Source: Candidatus Rhodoluna planktonica
GTDB lineage: Bacteria; Actinomycetota; Actinomycetes; Actinomycetales; Microbacteriaceae
Length of the DNA: 64,000 nt
Direction of reading: 5' to 3'
NCBI RefSeq assembly: GCF_001854225.1
Contig: NZ_CP015208.1
Span: forward strand, 62,001 to 126,000
Shown: positions 52,329 through 61,744 of the stretch, in pieces
Layout of the letters: each line of letters begins with the position of its first letter
Position numbering within the stretch: the first letter of the stretch is position 1
Notes under the pieces: model-generated
Seen by the model: the letters and a program-made list of their open reading frames with translations, nothing else
Database searches by the model: none
What the model was told of the DNA's origin: nothing
Position numbers and translations under genes: made by a program

Positions 52329-53596
52329 TAGTTGACAACCTTCAGCGCGATGTCGCTGCGATAGTGGCTACCCTGCAACTGAATCTTCTCAATCGCCGCA
52401 TAGGCAGCTTTTCGAGCTTCGGCAAAATCAGCTCCGTTGGCAACCACCGAAAGCACACGACCTCCGGTTGCTAGCAACACTTCGTCGCCGCCGCGAGACT
52501 CTTCAAATTTTGTGGCCGCGTGACAAATTTCGACACCTTCAACTTGCTCGGCTTCGGTCAAACCATAAATTGGTCGATTCGGCGCCGAAGTCTCTGGGTA
52601 GCCCTCACTGGCAAGCACCACCGTGATGGCGGCATCCTTGCTAAATTCTGGCTGGGCGGTGGTTTCAAGGTGACCGGTTGCCGCCTTGTAAAGCAGTGTG
52701 CTCAACGAGCTAATCAATCGACGCAGTACAACCTGAGTTTCTGGGTCGCCAAAGCGAGCGTTGAATTCAATCACGCGGATACCCCGCTCGGTAACAATCA
52801 GGCCGCAGTAAAGCAAGCCAATAAATGGCGCGCCCAAGCGATCAAGTTCTTGAACGGTTGGAATTGCAACCGTTCGCTCAACCTCTTCAACAAAGTTGTC
52901 AGGCAGCCAAGGCAGCGGCGAGTATGCCCCCATGCCACCGGTGTTTGGCCCCGCATCGCCATCGAAGGCGCGCTTGAAATCTTGAGCCGGAGTTAGCGGC
53001 ATCACATTTTTGCCATCCGATAAGAAGAAGAGGCTTACTTCTTGGCCGTCTAAAAATTCCTCGACCAAAATTCCCATGTCGATAAATTTGGCTGCGTGCT
53101 CAAGAGCAGCTGCCCGGTCGCTGGTGACAATCACACCTTTACCGGCGGCTAGGCCATCGGCTTTGATAACGTACGGGGCGCCAAAATCATCCATGGCATC
53201 TTCAACTTCTTGCAAAGTTTCGCACTCGCGAGCCATGCCCGTTGGCACACCAGCCGCAGCCATAACCTCTTTGGCGAAAGACTTCGATCCCTCAAGTTGC
53301 GCCGCCTGTTTGCTCGGACCAAAAACGGCAACGCCCTGCTCACGCAGTGCGTCAGAGACACCGGCAACCAGCGGTGCTTCGGGGCCGATGATTGCCAAAT
53401 CGATTTCGTGCTGTAGGGCAAACTTGGCAACCTCGAGCGGATCGTTTGGCTTCAGTTCGGTTTCGCAGCGCACATCAAAACTGATGCCGGCATTGCCCGG
53501 GGCAGCAATAATGTCTTGAGCTGGGGTGCCCGTGCGAATCAGAGCTTTGATAATTGCGTGCTCGCGGGCGCCTTGACCCAAAACCAAAATTTTCAC
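52328..53596 (-). CDS. purD: Phosphoribosylamine-glycine ligase
   Basis: A 422-residue ATP-grasp enzyme joining phosphoribosylamine and glycine. The N-terminal KILVLGQGAREHAI, IIGPEAPLVAGVSDALREQG, the ATP-grasp region DGLAAGKGVIV and TGGMGAYSPLPW are typical. It heads the leftward purD-purC-tetR operon, only 31 bases from the divergent lipoprotein gene, so the promoters must overlap. Confidence 0.96.
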   Translation of the reverse strand: MKILVLGQGAREHAIIKALIRTGTPAQDIIAAPGNAGISFDVRCETELKPNDPLEVAKFALQHEIDLAIIGPEAPLVAGVSDALREQGVAVFGPSKQAAQLEGSKSFAKEVMAAAGVPTGMARECETLQEVEDAMDDFGAPYVIKADGLAAGKGVIVTSDRAAALEHAAKFIDMGILVEEFLDGQEVSLFFLSDGKNVMPLTPAQDFKRAFDGDAGPNTGGMGAYSPLPWLPDNFVEEVERTVAIPTVQELDRLGAPFIGLLYCGLIVTERGIRVIEFNARFGDPETQVVLRRLISSLSTLLYKAATGHLETTAQPEFSKDAAITVVLASEGYPETSAPNRPIYGLTEAEQVEGVEICHAATKFEESRGGDEVLLATGGRVLSVVANGADFAEARKAAYAAIEKIQLQGSHYRSDIALKVVN

Positions 53597-53627
53597 ACCG
53601 CAAGTTTACCGACCAGAATAGAAGCCT

Positions 53628-54296
53628 ATGAAGCCTCAAAAATTTCTTGCCCTATCGGCCGCCGCTCTGCTCGCCGCACTAGGCCTGACCGCCTGCGCCA
53701 CCGATTCATCACCGATTGCATCGCCGACTGCCAGTTCGACACCAACCAGCGATGTCACGCCACCGCCTGCCGGTCAGCGCGGAGAAGATCCGTTGGCTGA
53801 ATTTGAGGCTGCCGCAACCGCCAGCTGCAACAAGGCCATGGCCGAGGGTGTGGTTGAGGCTATCGCCAAGGGTGAAACCCCAACCGAAACCGAGTGGTGG
53901 TTGATGATGGTTCCGAAAGACCAGGCCATCAACGATTTCTCGGCAGCGCGCTATGGCAAAGCTGAAGACTTGGCCGAGGTCATTTATGAAACCTATGAGT
54001 TCGACACCTGCTACATGTCAACCCAGTTTGCTTTGGCAAAAGAAGCTGGGGTCGACATCACCAAGGTGATGAGTGTCAGCTATGACCAAGCAGCCGATTT
54101 ATATGTGGTGCGCGAGGCACAAAATGCTGGCAACGTGCAAACCTCGCAGTTTTTTCTCGACGCGGCCGGCTTAATCACAAAGGTGCAATACCCCGATTTG
54201 GGCGCAATCGCCTTTGAGCGAACCGTTCGCTACGGTGCTTTGACCGAGCAAGAACAAGGATGGTTCAAGCGCGCAGTCGAATCAGCAAATGGCTAG
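53628..54296 (+). CDS. Hypothetical lipoprotein
   Basis: A 222-residue lipoprotein: a signal peptide ends in the lipobox LTAC, then a Thr/Ser/Pro-rich linker (about residues 26-50) joins a soluble domain with two Cys residues (SCNKAM, FDTCYM). No family is recognised. It overlaps the next gene by 8 bases, so it belongs to the rightward series leading to purF and purM. Confidence 0.7.
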   Translation: MKPQKFLALSAAALLAALGLTACATDSSPIASPTASSTPTSDVTPPPAGQRGEDPLAEFEAAATASCNKAMAEGVVEAIAKGETPTETEWWLMMVPKDQAINDFSAARYGKAEDLAEVIYETYEFDTCYMSTQFALAKEAGVDITKVMSVSYDQAADLYVVREAQNAGNVQTSQFFLDAAGLITKVQYPDLGAIAFERTVRYGALTEQEQGWFKRAVESANG

Positions 54297-54639
54297 ACGC
54301 AGAATCAAACCGGCCGATGGGCAAGCAGCCATTGCGTCGGTGCTGGCCGTTGGCGAACAACCGCAGTTAGCGACCGCCGTCAGATACCTTCTCGAAGAGT
54401 TGGCCGAGCGTGCACCGGGTAATTCGGTCGAGGTGCGGGTGCCACCATTTGGTGCAACCCAGTGCATCGAAGGGCCAAGACACACTCGTGGCACCCCACC
54501 AAACACAATCGAGTTGTCACCAGAAATTTGGTTCGGTCTCGCAACTGGGCAAATTACTTGGAATCAGGCGCTCGCCGAAGGCAAAATTCATGCCTCTGGT
54601 GTCCGCGCCGATATCTCGGATTACTTACCGTTGATTTGA
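54289..54639 (+). CDS. Sterol-carrier-like (SCP2-type) protein
   Basis: A 116-residue protein of the sterol-carrier-like family common in actinobacteria. VEVRVPPFGATQCIEGPRHTRG, then IELSPEIWFGLATG and the closing GKIHASGVRADISDYLPL match the domain. It is a small lipid-type binding fold whose role in bacteria is unclear. In actinobacteria it often sits beside purF, as here. Confidence 0.8.
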   Translation: MARRRIKPADGQAAIASVLAVGEQPQLATAVRYLLEELAERAPGNSVEVRVPPFGATQCIEGPRHTRGTPPNTIELSPEIWFGLATGQITWNQALAEGKIHASGVRADISDYLPLI

Positions 54640-54653
54640 GGTTGAATAGTCAC

Positions 54654-54917
54654 ATGGCCAAAAACACTCAAGAAGTTCGCATCCGCCGTTCGGCAAAATT
54701 TTTACCGTTCATGATTACCGGTGCCGTGCTGGGTGTGATTGCCGCCGTCGTCGTTGGTCTTAGCATCCCTGAAGAGCAGCGCACCGCGCAGCCCATCATC
54801 ACCTATTTGATTGCCTACTTTGCCGGCATCGGTTTCGTTATCGGAATTGTTGTAGCACTGATACTTGAGCGCATTTTTGTGTCTCGTGCCAAGCGCGCTG
54901 AAGCGACTAAACTTTAG
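54654..54917 (+). CDS. Small two-helix membrane protein
   Basis: An 87-residue protein with two membrane helices (FMITGAVLGVIAAVVVGL and AYFAGIGFVIGIVVALILE) and basic ends. It starts at the ATG at 54654, 14 bases after the sterol-carrier-like gene. A protein of this sort frequently lies next to purF in actinobacteria. Function is unknown. Confidence 0.75.
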   Translation: MAKNTQEVRIRRSAKFLPFMITGAVLGVIAAVVVGLSIPEEQRTAQPIITYLIAYFAGIGFVIGIVVALILERIFVSRAKRAEATKL

Positions 54918-54998
54918 GGGTAAAGCCCGCAATGCTGCTGCTTCGGTTTTGCCGAGGTTGCAAAATTCGGGGTCGAGCCCACACCAATAAGGAACACT

Positions 54999-56549
54999 TT
55001 GCTTCGTGGCGATGGACTTCTAAACACCGACATTGCGGTGACCAGTGACGAAAAAGCACCTCAAGATCAATGCGGTGTCTTCGGGGTCTGGGCCCCTGGC
55101 GAAGAGGTAGCCAAACTTTCCTTCTTTGCGCTTTATGCTTTGCAGCACCGAGGTCAAGAGTCAGCCGGTATCGCCACCTCAGACGGCAAAAAAATCCTGG
55201 TTTATAAAGACATGGGTTTGGTCTCGCAGGTGTTCTCTGAAAGTGCACTCGAATCTCTAGTTGGCCACATTGCTGTAGGGCACAATCGTTACTCGACAAC
55301 CGGTGCTTCGCATTGGCGAAATGCGCAACCAACTTTGGGCCGCACCGCATCGGGCACCGTCGCGCTGGCACACAACGGCAACCTCACAAACACCGCCGAC
55401 CTGATGCAGCTGCTGCAACAGCGTTATCCGAACCAAACGCAAAACGAAATCACCGGCGGTAACACCACCGACACCGCTGTGCTCACCGCGCTTATGGCTG
55501 GCGATTTAGACCACACTCTTGAAGCCACCGCCCTTGAACTTTTGCCTAAAGTCAAGGGCGCTTTCTGTTTGGTATTCATGGATGAAACCACCCTTTATGC
55601 AGCCCGTGATCCGCAGGGCGTTCGCCCGCTGGTGCTGGGTCGTTTAGAACGCGGATGGGTTGTCGCCTCAGAGACCGCAGCACTCGACATTGTTGGTGCC
55701 AGTTTGGTGCGCGAAGTTGAACCCGGTGAGCTTATTGCCATCGACGAAAACGGTTTGCGCTCTTCTCGGTTTGCCGAGACCAAAAGAGCCGGTTGCGTTT
55801 TTGAATATGTCTACTTGGCTCGTCCAGATACTGCGATTAATGGGCGAGTGGTTTACGACGCTCGCGTTGAAATGGGCCGCACGCTAGCTCGCGAATATCC
55901 GGTCGAGGCCGACCTGGTTATTCCAACACCCGAATCGGGCACCCCGGCTGCTATCGGTTACAGCCAAGAATCAGGCATCCCATTTGGTCACGGTCTGGTC
56001 AAAAATGCTTACGTTGGCCGCACCTTTATTCAGCCTTCACAAACCATTCGCCAACGCGGAATTCGTCTAAAGCTAAACCCGCTCAAAGAAGTAATTCGCG
56101 GCAAGCGAATCATCGTGATCGATGACTCAATCGTGCGTGGCAACACCCAACGCGCCTTGGTGCAGATGCTTCGCGAAGCCGGCGCCGCCGAAATCCATGT
56201 TCGAATTTCTAGCCCGCCAATCACCTGGCCATGTTTCTACGGCATCGACTTTGCTACTCGAGCTGAGCTAATTGCCACAGGGTTGGGTGTCGAAGATGTT
56301 CGCGCCTCAATCGGTGCCGACAGCCTCGGCTACCTAACCAAAGATGGCATGATTGCGGCCACGCAGCAGGAAGAGCGCACCCTTTGCACTGCCTGCTTTA
56401 CCGGCAATTATCCAATTGAACTGCCAACCGCAGACCGTCTGGGCAAAAACTTGCTCGAGCGGACCGACGACCCAGCCGCCTGTAACCCCGGGCCCGACAG
56501 CGAAACCGATGCGCTTGTTCGCGCACAACAGGAGACTTTGAATGACTAA
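54999..56549 (+). CDS. purF: Amidophosphoribosyltransferase
   Basis: A 516-residue enzyme that makes phosphoribosylamine from PRPP and glutamine, the first step of purine synthesis. The glutaminase nucleophile is C25 in PQDQCGVFGVW, so a propeptide must be removed. The PRPP site is VIDDSIVRGNT. Cys residues in CFYGIDF and CTACFTGNYP fit an iron-sulfur-type PurF. The start is TTG 54999 after AAGGA. GTG 55038 is an alternative with a shorter propeptide. It overlaps purM by 8 bases. Confidence 0.95.
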   Translation: MLRGDGLLNTDIAVTSDEKAPQDQCGVFGVWAPGEEVAKLSFFALYALQHRGQESAGIATSDGKKILVYKDMGLVSQVFSESALESLVGHIAVGHNRYSTTGASHWRNAQPTLGRTASGTVALAHNGNLTNTADLMQLLQQRYPNQTQNEITGGNTTDTAVLTALMAGDLDHTLEATALELLPKVKGAFCLVFMDETTLYAARDPQGVRPLVLGRLERGWVVASETAALDIVGASLVREVEPGELIAIDENGLRSSRFAETKRAGCVFEYVYLARPDTAINGRVVYDARVEMGRTLAREYPVEADLVIPTPESGTPAAIGYSQESGIPFGHGLVKNAYVGRTFIQPSQTIRQRGIRLKLNPLKEVIRGKRIIVIDDSIVRGNTQRALVQMLREAGAAEIHVRISSPPITWPCFYGIDFATRAELIATGLGVEDVRASIGADSLGYLTKDGMIAATQQEERTLCTACFTGNYPIELPTADRLGKNLLERTDDPAACNPGPDSETDALVRAQQETLND

Positions 56550-57657
56550 CCCTGGCGGCCACTCAAGTGCCTATGCCGAATCTGGTGTCGACACAGAGGC
56601 TGGCGACTTAGCTGTCGAGCTGATGAAACGCGCCGTTGGCGCAACCCACAACGATTTGGTTGTTGGTGGACTGGGCGGCTTCGCCGGCATGATGGACGTT
56701 TCGTTTTTGAAAAACTACGACCGCCCATTGCTGGCCACCTCAACCGATGGCGTCGGCACCAAGGTTGCTATCGCGCAGGCCATCGATAAACACGACACCA
56801 TCGGTCAAGACCTAGTAGGCATGGTAGTCGACGACATTGTGGTGGTTGGTGCAAAGAGTTTGTTCATGACCGACTACATCGCCTGCGGCAAGGTTGTACC
56901 CGAGCGCATCGCCGACATCGTTCGCGGTATCGCGCAAGCCTGCAGCGCCGTTGGCGTCGCACTGGTCGGTGGCGAGACTGCAGAACATCCTGGTTTGTTA
57001 GGCGCCGACGATTACGACGTGGCCGGCGCAGCTGTCGGCGTGGTCGATGCCGCTAAGTTGCTGGGTCCACAAAATGTCTCGGTCGGCAACGTGGTTCTCG
57101 GAATGCAGTCTTCAGGTCTGCACTCAAACGGCTACTCGCTGGTTCGCAAAATTGTTCGCGACAAAGGTTTCGATTACAACGATGTCGTTGCCGAATTTCC
57201 TGGCATTTCGCTTGGTGAAAAACTTCTCGAGCCAACCGCGCTTTACACCGGTGTTTTGAACAACCTGCTGGAAAGCGAACTTGGTGCCTCTGTGAAGGCG
57301 ATGAGCCACATTACCGGTGGCGGAATTGCCGCCAACATTGCGCGTGTTTTGCCGCAAGGTGTTGCCCTCGATGTGCACCGTTCATCCTGGACCCCAGCTG
57401 ATGTGTTCCAAGTTTTGGCTGGCTGGGGTGGCTTCAGCCTCGAAGCTGTTGAAGGCACCTGGAACTTAGGCCTAGGTCAGGCTGTTGTGGTTGATGCTCA
57501 GCACGCGGATGAAATCGCCGCTTTCCTAACTCGTCAGGGCGTGCACACCTGGAACCTTGGCGAAATTGAAACCGCACCGGATGACCTCAGCGATTATGTG
57601 CAGGGTGCCAAAGGTGTCGACGGTGGTGCAGTTCGCCTAGTTGGCGACTGGCGCTAA
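56542..57657 (+). CDS. purM: Phosphoribosylformylglycinamidine cyclo-ligase
   Basis: A 371-residue AIR synthase that closes the imidazole ring. GGLGGFAGMMDVSFLK, STDGVGTKVAIA, GGETAEHPGLL and HITGGGIAANIARVLP are characteristic. Its ATG lies inside the end of purF, so the two are translationally coupled. Confidence 0.95.
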   Translation: MTNPGGHSSAYAESGVDTEAGDLAVELMKRAVGATHNDLVVGGLGGFAGMMDVSFLKNYDRPLLATSTDGVGTKVAIAQAIDKHDTIGQDLVGMVVDDIVVVGAKSLFMTDYIACGKVVPERIADIVRGIAQACSAVGVALVGGETAEHPGLLGADDYDVAGAAVGVVDAAKLLGPQNVSVGNVVLGMQSSGLHSNGYSLVRKIVRDKGFDYNDVVAEFPGISLGEKLLEPTALYTGVLNNLLESELGASVKAMSHITGGGIAANIARVLPQGVALDVHRSSWTPADVFQVLAGWGGFSLEAVEGTWNLGLGQAVVVDAQHADEIAAFLTRQGVHTWNLGEIETAPDDLSDYVQGAKGVDGGAVRLVGDWR

Positions 57658-57675
57658 AGACTGCTGCTTGCCCAA

Positions 57676-58704
57676 CTAAGCGGCGTAGAAATTAACCGAA
57701 CCGCGCACCCAAACAGTTACCCGCATGCCAAGTTCGGGCGCGAATGGTCCGTTGGCGCGAGCGCGAATTAGTGCACCCGGTAACTGCACCTCAACCAAAG
57801 TGTCATGGCCAAAATACTGGCGACCAACAACCTCGCCGTCACCTTTCGGGTTTGGCTGCAGGTAAAAATTCTCCGGCCGAATTGCAACCCGGCCGCGCGA
57901 GCCATCCGCGACCTTATTCAGTGCGGTAAGCGAACCCAGTGCGGTGACCACTTTGCCGTTTTGAACAACACCATCGACAATCACAGAATCACCCAGGAAG
58001 GTGGCCATTTCGATGTCAGTTGGCGCTTGATAAATTTCTTGTGGATCACCGATTTGCGCAAACTCTCCCTCGCGCAAAACAGCGACCCGGTCGGCCATCG
58101 ACAGGGCCTCTTCTTGATCGTGGGTAACCAAAATTGCTGTTGTTCCGGTCGTGCGCAAAACCTGGCGCACGTCTTCGCGCAACCGAACTCGCAACTCGGC
58201 ATCGAGGGCCGAGAACGGCTCGTCCAGAAGAATCAAATCAGGATGCGGCGCTAGCGCTCGAGCCAAAGCTACGCGGTGACGCTGACCGCCGGAAAGCTCG
58301 TGAGGCATCCGAGTTTCAAACCCGACCAGGTCAACCAAGCTGAGCAATTCGCTAACCCGCGAGCTGCGTGCCGATTTAGACAATTCACGCAAGCCAAATT
58401 CGATGTTTTCGGCCACATTCAAGTGCGGAAAAAGTGCCGCATCCTGAGGCACAAAACCAACACGACGCGATTCGGCGGCAATAAACTTTTCGCCGCCGGC
58501 TACTTGACGCCCGCCAATAAAGATTGCGCCTGAGTCCGGTGCGTCAAAACCAGAAATTAGCCGCAGCAAAGTAGTTTTACCCGAACCGCTGCTGCCCAAA
58601 ACGGCAACAAATTCGTGCGCGGCAACCTCTAGATTTAGGTTTTTCAAAACAGTATTTGACCCGAATTTTTTGGTCACCGATTGCAGCGATAGGGCGTTAG
58701 ACAC
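57676..58704 (-). CDS. Ferric-iron-type ABC importer ATPase (FbpC-like)
   Basis: A 342-residue ABC ATPase with Walker A GSSGSGKTT, signature LSGGQRHR, Walker B LILLDEPFSALD and the switch VTHDQEEA. The C-terminal 100 residues form a TOBE-type domain (VAIRPENFYL). It matches the FbpC/AfuC class rather than the sugar class by its companions. The ATG overlaps the permease stop by one base. Confidence 0.88.
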   Translation of the reverse strand: MSNALSLQSVTKKFGSNTVLKNLNLEVAAHEFVAVLGSSGSGKTTLLRLISGFDAPDSGAIFIGGRQVAGGEKFIAAESRRVGFVPQDAALFPHLNVAENIEFGLRELSKSARSSRVSELLSLVDLVGFETRMPHELSGGQRHRVALARALAPHPDLILLDEPFSALDAELRVRLREDVRQVLRTTGTTAILVTHDQEEALSMADRVAVLREGEFAQIGDPQEIYQAPTDIEMATFLGDSVIVDGVVQNGKVVTALGSLTALNKVADGSRGRVAIRPENFYLQPNPKGDGEVVGRQYFGHDTLVEVQLPGALIRARANGPFAPELGMRVTVWVRGSVNFYAA

Positions 58705-60170
58705 TATTCACGCTCCAATCGACGATCTAGGTCAAGCTGAGAGTTCAGGTTTGCTCGAACCTGACGATTTAGCAGCCAAGCGGGTATGCCGGCCACCAGT
58801 ACCAAAAGTAACGCATAGGGTGCGGCTGCTGCGAATGCGCTAACCGAGGTCTCATTCCACAAGCGGGTGGCCAGAGTCTCAACGCCAGTTTCGCGAAGCA
58901 TCAGGGTGGCGGGCAACTCTTTCAACACAGATAGAGAAACAAGCGCTGCGCCGGCCAAAATTCCGGGTCCTGCGATTGGAATCACAACGCGACGCAGGGT
59001 TTCTAAACGGCTTGCACCTAGGCTGGCCGCGACCTCATCCAGCGCACGGGGCGCTTGACTAATTGGCGTTTGCATTGCCGCAACTGCGTTGGGTAAAAAC
59101 AAAATCAGATAGGCGATTAACACCAAGGTACTGGTTTGGTAAAGCTCGGGCACAAGTCGATTGCTCACAAAAACCAGGGCAAGTGCAACCACAATTCCGG
59201 GCATGGCGTGGGTCAGCCAAATGGTGCGATCAAACGCCACGGTTACTTTTGAGCGAAAGCGAATAACCAAAATTGATATAGCGACACCGAAAATCCCGGT
59301 TACAAATCCACCACCGAGTGCATAGCCAATCGAGTTCACCAGGGCGCGAAGCACCTCGCCGCTGTCAGCTTCCGAAAGGCCAATCAGGTTCCAGCGAATC
59401 AAACTGGAAATCGGCAGAGCCAGCGAGATGAACGCCCAAACGGTTGCAAGGCCGCCCGCAACTACCCCAAACCAACCCAGGTGAATCAGCGAAGTTTTGC
59501 GAACACGCGAATCAATCGGAACTATTTTGCCGCGCAGTGAGGGCTCGATGATTAGAAGCAGAGCGGTGATTAGAACCAGGATGGCTGCCAAGCTCGCCGC
59601 AGCCGAGCGATCAAAACTGGAACGATAGGCGTTGTAGATGGCACGCGTAAAAGTGTCGAAGCTGAGAATTGAAACAGCGCCAAAGTCGCTGAGGGTGTAG
59701 AGCGCCGAAAGCATCGCACCCGAAACCGCTGCCGGTCGAATAGCCGGCCAGGTTACTTTTTTGAAGACAGACCAGCGACCAAATCCAAGGGATCGGGCAA
59801 CCTCTTCGGTGGCTGCATCCGAGCGCACCAGGGCAGCGGACACCGACAAATATACGTACGGGGCTGTTCCGATGGTGAGCACCAGCCAGGCTGCCCAAAA
59901 GCCTTTGAAATCGCTGGCTAATGCTGCAAATGCATAGGCAGAAACGTAACTGGGCATGGCTAGTGGCAGTGCTGCCAAGACGGCAAAAATCGCCCGCCCA
60001 CGCAGCGACGTGCGCACGGTAAGCCAAGCTTGAAAACTGCCCACCAGCACCGCAGTAACGGAAACCGTAACAGTTAGCAGCACCGAGTTTGCCAAAAGTT
60101 CAAAACTTCGCGGACGCAGTACCTGCTCTAAAACTTTGTTGAGACCAAATTCACTGAGGCGGACCAGCAA
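58704..60170 (-). CDS. Ferric-iron-type ABC permease (FbpB/AfuB-like)
   Basis: A 488-residue two-module permease with about 11-12 helices. The two coupling loops read VARSLGFGRWSVFKKVTWPAI and AASLGASRLETLRRVVIPI. The TTG at 60170 is the only standard start, but in-frame codons upstream encode a further membrane segment PPVLVWGLAVVAVFAAL that belongs to the usual first helix. A non-standard start, such as CTG at 60260 or ATC at 60263, may therefore be used. It lies just downstream of the binding-protein gene. Confidence 0.82.
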   Translation of the reverse strand: MLVRLSEFGLNKVLEQVLRPRSFELLANSVLLTVTVSVTAVLVGSFQAWLTVRTSLRGRAIFAVLAALPLAMPSYVSAYAFAALASDFKGFWAAWLVLTIGTAPYVYLSVSAALVRSDAATEEVARSLGFGRWSVFKKVTWPAIRPAAVSGAMLSALYTLSDFGAVSILSFDTFTRAIYNAYRSSFDRSAAASLAAILVLITALLLIIEPSLRGKIVPIDSRVRKTSLIHLGWFGVVAGGLATVWAFISLALPISSLIRWNLIGLSEADSGEVLRALVNSIGYALGGGFVTGIFGVAISILVIRFRSKVTVAFDRTIWLTHAMPGIVVALALVFVSNRLVPELYQTSTLVLIAYLILFLPNAVAAMQTPISQAPRALDEVAASLGASRLETLRRVVIPIAGPGILAGAALVSLSVLKELPATLMLRETGVETLATRLWNETSVSAFAAAAPYALLLVLVAGIPAWLLNRQVRANLNSQLDLDRRLERE

Positions 60171-60271
60171 ATAACTGAGCGGCGCTAAAGCAGCGAAAAC
60201 GGCAACAACCGCCAGCCCCCAAACGAGGACCGGCGGTCGCTGCCGTAACGAATTTTTCAGGATGAAACTTT

Positions 60272-61303
60272 CTAGTCGGTTAGCCCGGCTTCTCGAATTA
60301 GATCCAGGGTTTGGGCTAGCGGAGCCAATGCACTCAAGTCAATCGCAGGTGAAGCGATTTCTTCAAGTTTTGGCAGCCAACCGGTAGCCGGTAATCCGGT
60401 AAGTGAATACTCTGCAGTTTTCTCGACGAAGAACTTTTGGGCCGAGTCGCCAAGTAACCATTTCGCAAAAGTTTGTGCCTCAGGCTTGTCGCTCAACACA
60501 CCCACTCCGGCAACATTCACCAGATTTCCAACATCGCCGGCTTCAAACCAAACCATTTTCGACTTCATGTTTGCTTCACCAATTTCGTTGGCGTGCTCAA
60601 ACCAGTAGTAGTGGTTGATAAGACCGGCAGCGATTTCGCCGGCCTCCACAGCTTCAAGAATCTGGCCGTTCTTTTCGAAAATTACGGCATTTTCTTTCAT
60701 CGCGGCAAGCCAAGTCTTGGTGGCTTCTTCACCCTTCAGCACTCGCATAGCGGTTACGAAGGCTTGGAAAGATGCGTTGCTTGGGGCAATGCCAACTTTG
60801 CCTTTCCAGCTTGCATCGGCCAAGTCGAAGACCGACTTAGGCAGATCGGCCTCGGCGATAAGTTCAGGGTTGTAAGACAACACTCGACTCCGCCCTGAGA
60901 CGCCAACCCAGGTGCTATCGGTGGCACGATATTTGGCCTCGACCAATTCGGTGATGTCTGAATTCAAAGTTTTGAAGGCGCCGGCTTCGCTAATTGCACC
61001 GAGTGCGCCTGCATCCTGTGAGAAAAATACGTCGGCTTGAACGTTGCTGCCTTCTTCAAGAATCTGAGCCGCAAGTTCGGCCGAGCCGGCATAGCGAACC
61101 TCAACGGCTATTCCGGTTTCTGCGGTGAATTGCTCGAGCAGCGGGGCGATTAGATCTTCAGATCGACCTGAATAAACAGTGATGCTTTGTTCGCCGGTGG
61201 TGGGGGTGGTTTCTTTTGCGCAGCCGGTAAGAGAGGCGGCTACGGTTGCGGCAGCAAGTGCCGCGGCGCCAATATTTAGGGCGCGCTTTAGTGCTTTATT
61301 CAA
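60272..61303 (-). CDS. Ferric-iron-binding lipoprotein (FbpA-like)
   Basis: A 343-residue substrate-binding lipoprotein with lipobox LTGC. ITVYSGRSEDLIAPLLEQF opens the mature protein as in FbpA/AfuA, and INHYYWFEH carries the adjacent tyrosines that bind ferric ion in this family. It starts the leftward operon binding protein-permease-ATPase. A possible IdeR/DtxR box lies 78 bases upstream of its start. Confidence 0.88.
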   Translation of the reverse strand: MNKALKRALNIGAAALAAATVAASLTGCAKETTPTTGEQSITVYSGRSEDLIAPLLEQFTAETGIAVEVRYAGSAELAAQILEEGSNVQADVFFSQDAGALGAISEAGAFKTLNSDITELVEAKYRATDSTWVGVSGRSRVLSYNPELIAEADLPKSVFDLADASWKGKVGIAPSNASFQAFVTAMRVLKGEEATKTWLAAMKENAVIFEKNGQILEAVEAGEIAAGLINHYYWFEHANEIGEANMKSKMVWFEAGDVGNLVNVAGVGVLSDKPEAQTFAKWLLGDSAQKFFVEKTAEYSLTGLPATGWLPKLEEIASPAIDLSALAPLAQTLDLIREAGLTD

Positions 61304-61357
61304 TTAGTTTCCTTCAGTTTCGAACTGGATGGTTATTCCAGTCGTCTGTATTGTTTT

Positions 61358-61399
61358 GAACCGAACGGTTCTCTCTAAACTTAGGCAAAGCCAATTGAA
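61358..61399. promoter_or_regulatory. Candidate iron-responsive promoter region
   Basis: TTAGGCAAAGCCAATTGAA (61381-61399) matches the 19-base IdeR/DtxR consensus TTAGGTTAGGCTAACCTAA at 13 positions by my count. A second symmetric element GAACCG-AA-CGGTTC lies at 61358-61371. Both are upstream of the ferric-iron importer operon. Iron repression is inferred. Confidence 0.45.
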
Positions 61400-61449
61400 A
61401 AGGCAACAGGAAAAACCTGATTTCCTAGAGAATTTTTGTTTAGTGCCGC

Positions 61450-61665
61450 CTAGGCGCGACGATCTTCATCGTCAACATCTTCAGCCGATTCTTCGTCTTC
61501 ATCGTCGGCGTAGAGGTCGGCCCATTTGTCGATGAGTTCTTCTTCGTGTTCGGCGTTTGATGCACCCAATTCGCGCTCAAGCGCGGTTAGGTCGGTACTC
61601 GGGCTGAAATACTTGAGCTCGCGTGCGACTTTAGTGTGCTTCGCTTTTTGACGGCCACGCCCCAT
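61450..61665 (-). CDS. DUF3073 family protein
   Basis: A 71-residue protein with the actinobacterial DUF3073 signature GRGRQKAKHTKVARELKYFS, followed by a very acidic C-terminus (DEDEESAEDVDDED). The ATG at 61665 begins MGRGRQKAK, the conserved start; a longer upstream reading is not needed. Its function is unknown. The basic head and acidic tail suggest nucleic-acid or ribosome contact, which is a guess. Confidence 0.88.
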   Translation of the reverse strand: MGRGRQKAKHTKVARELKYFSPSTDLTALERELGASNAEHEEELIDKWADLYADDEDEESAEDVDDEDRRA

Positions 61666-61744
61666 GGCGAGCCCCCTTACGTGCTCGGCCGCAGTTTCAA
61701 ACTGCGGGAAAGACAAGGTGTTGCTTTTGCAACCAAAACTTTGC

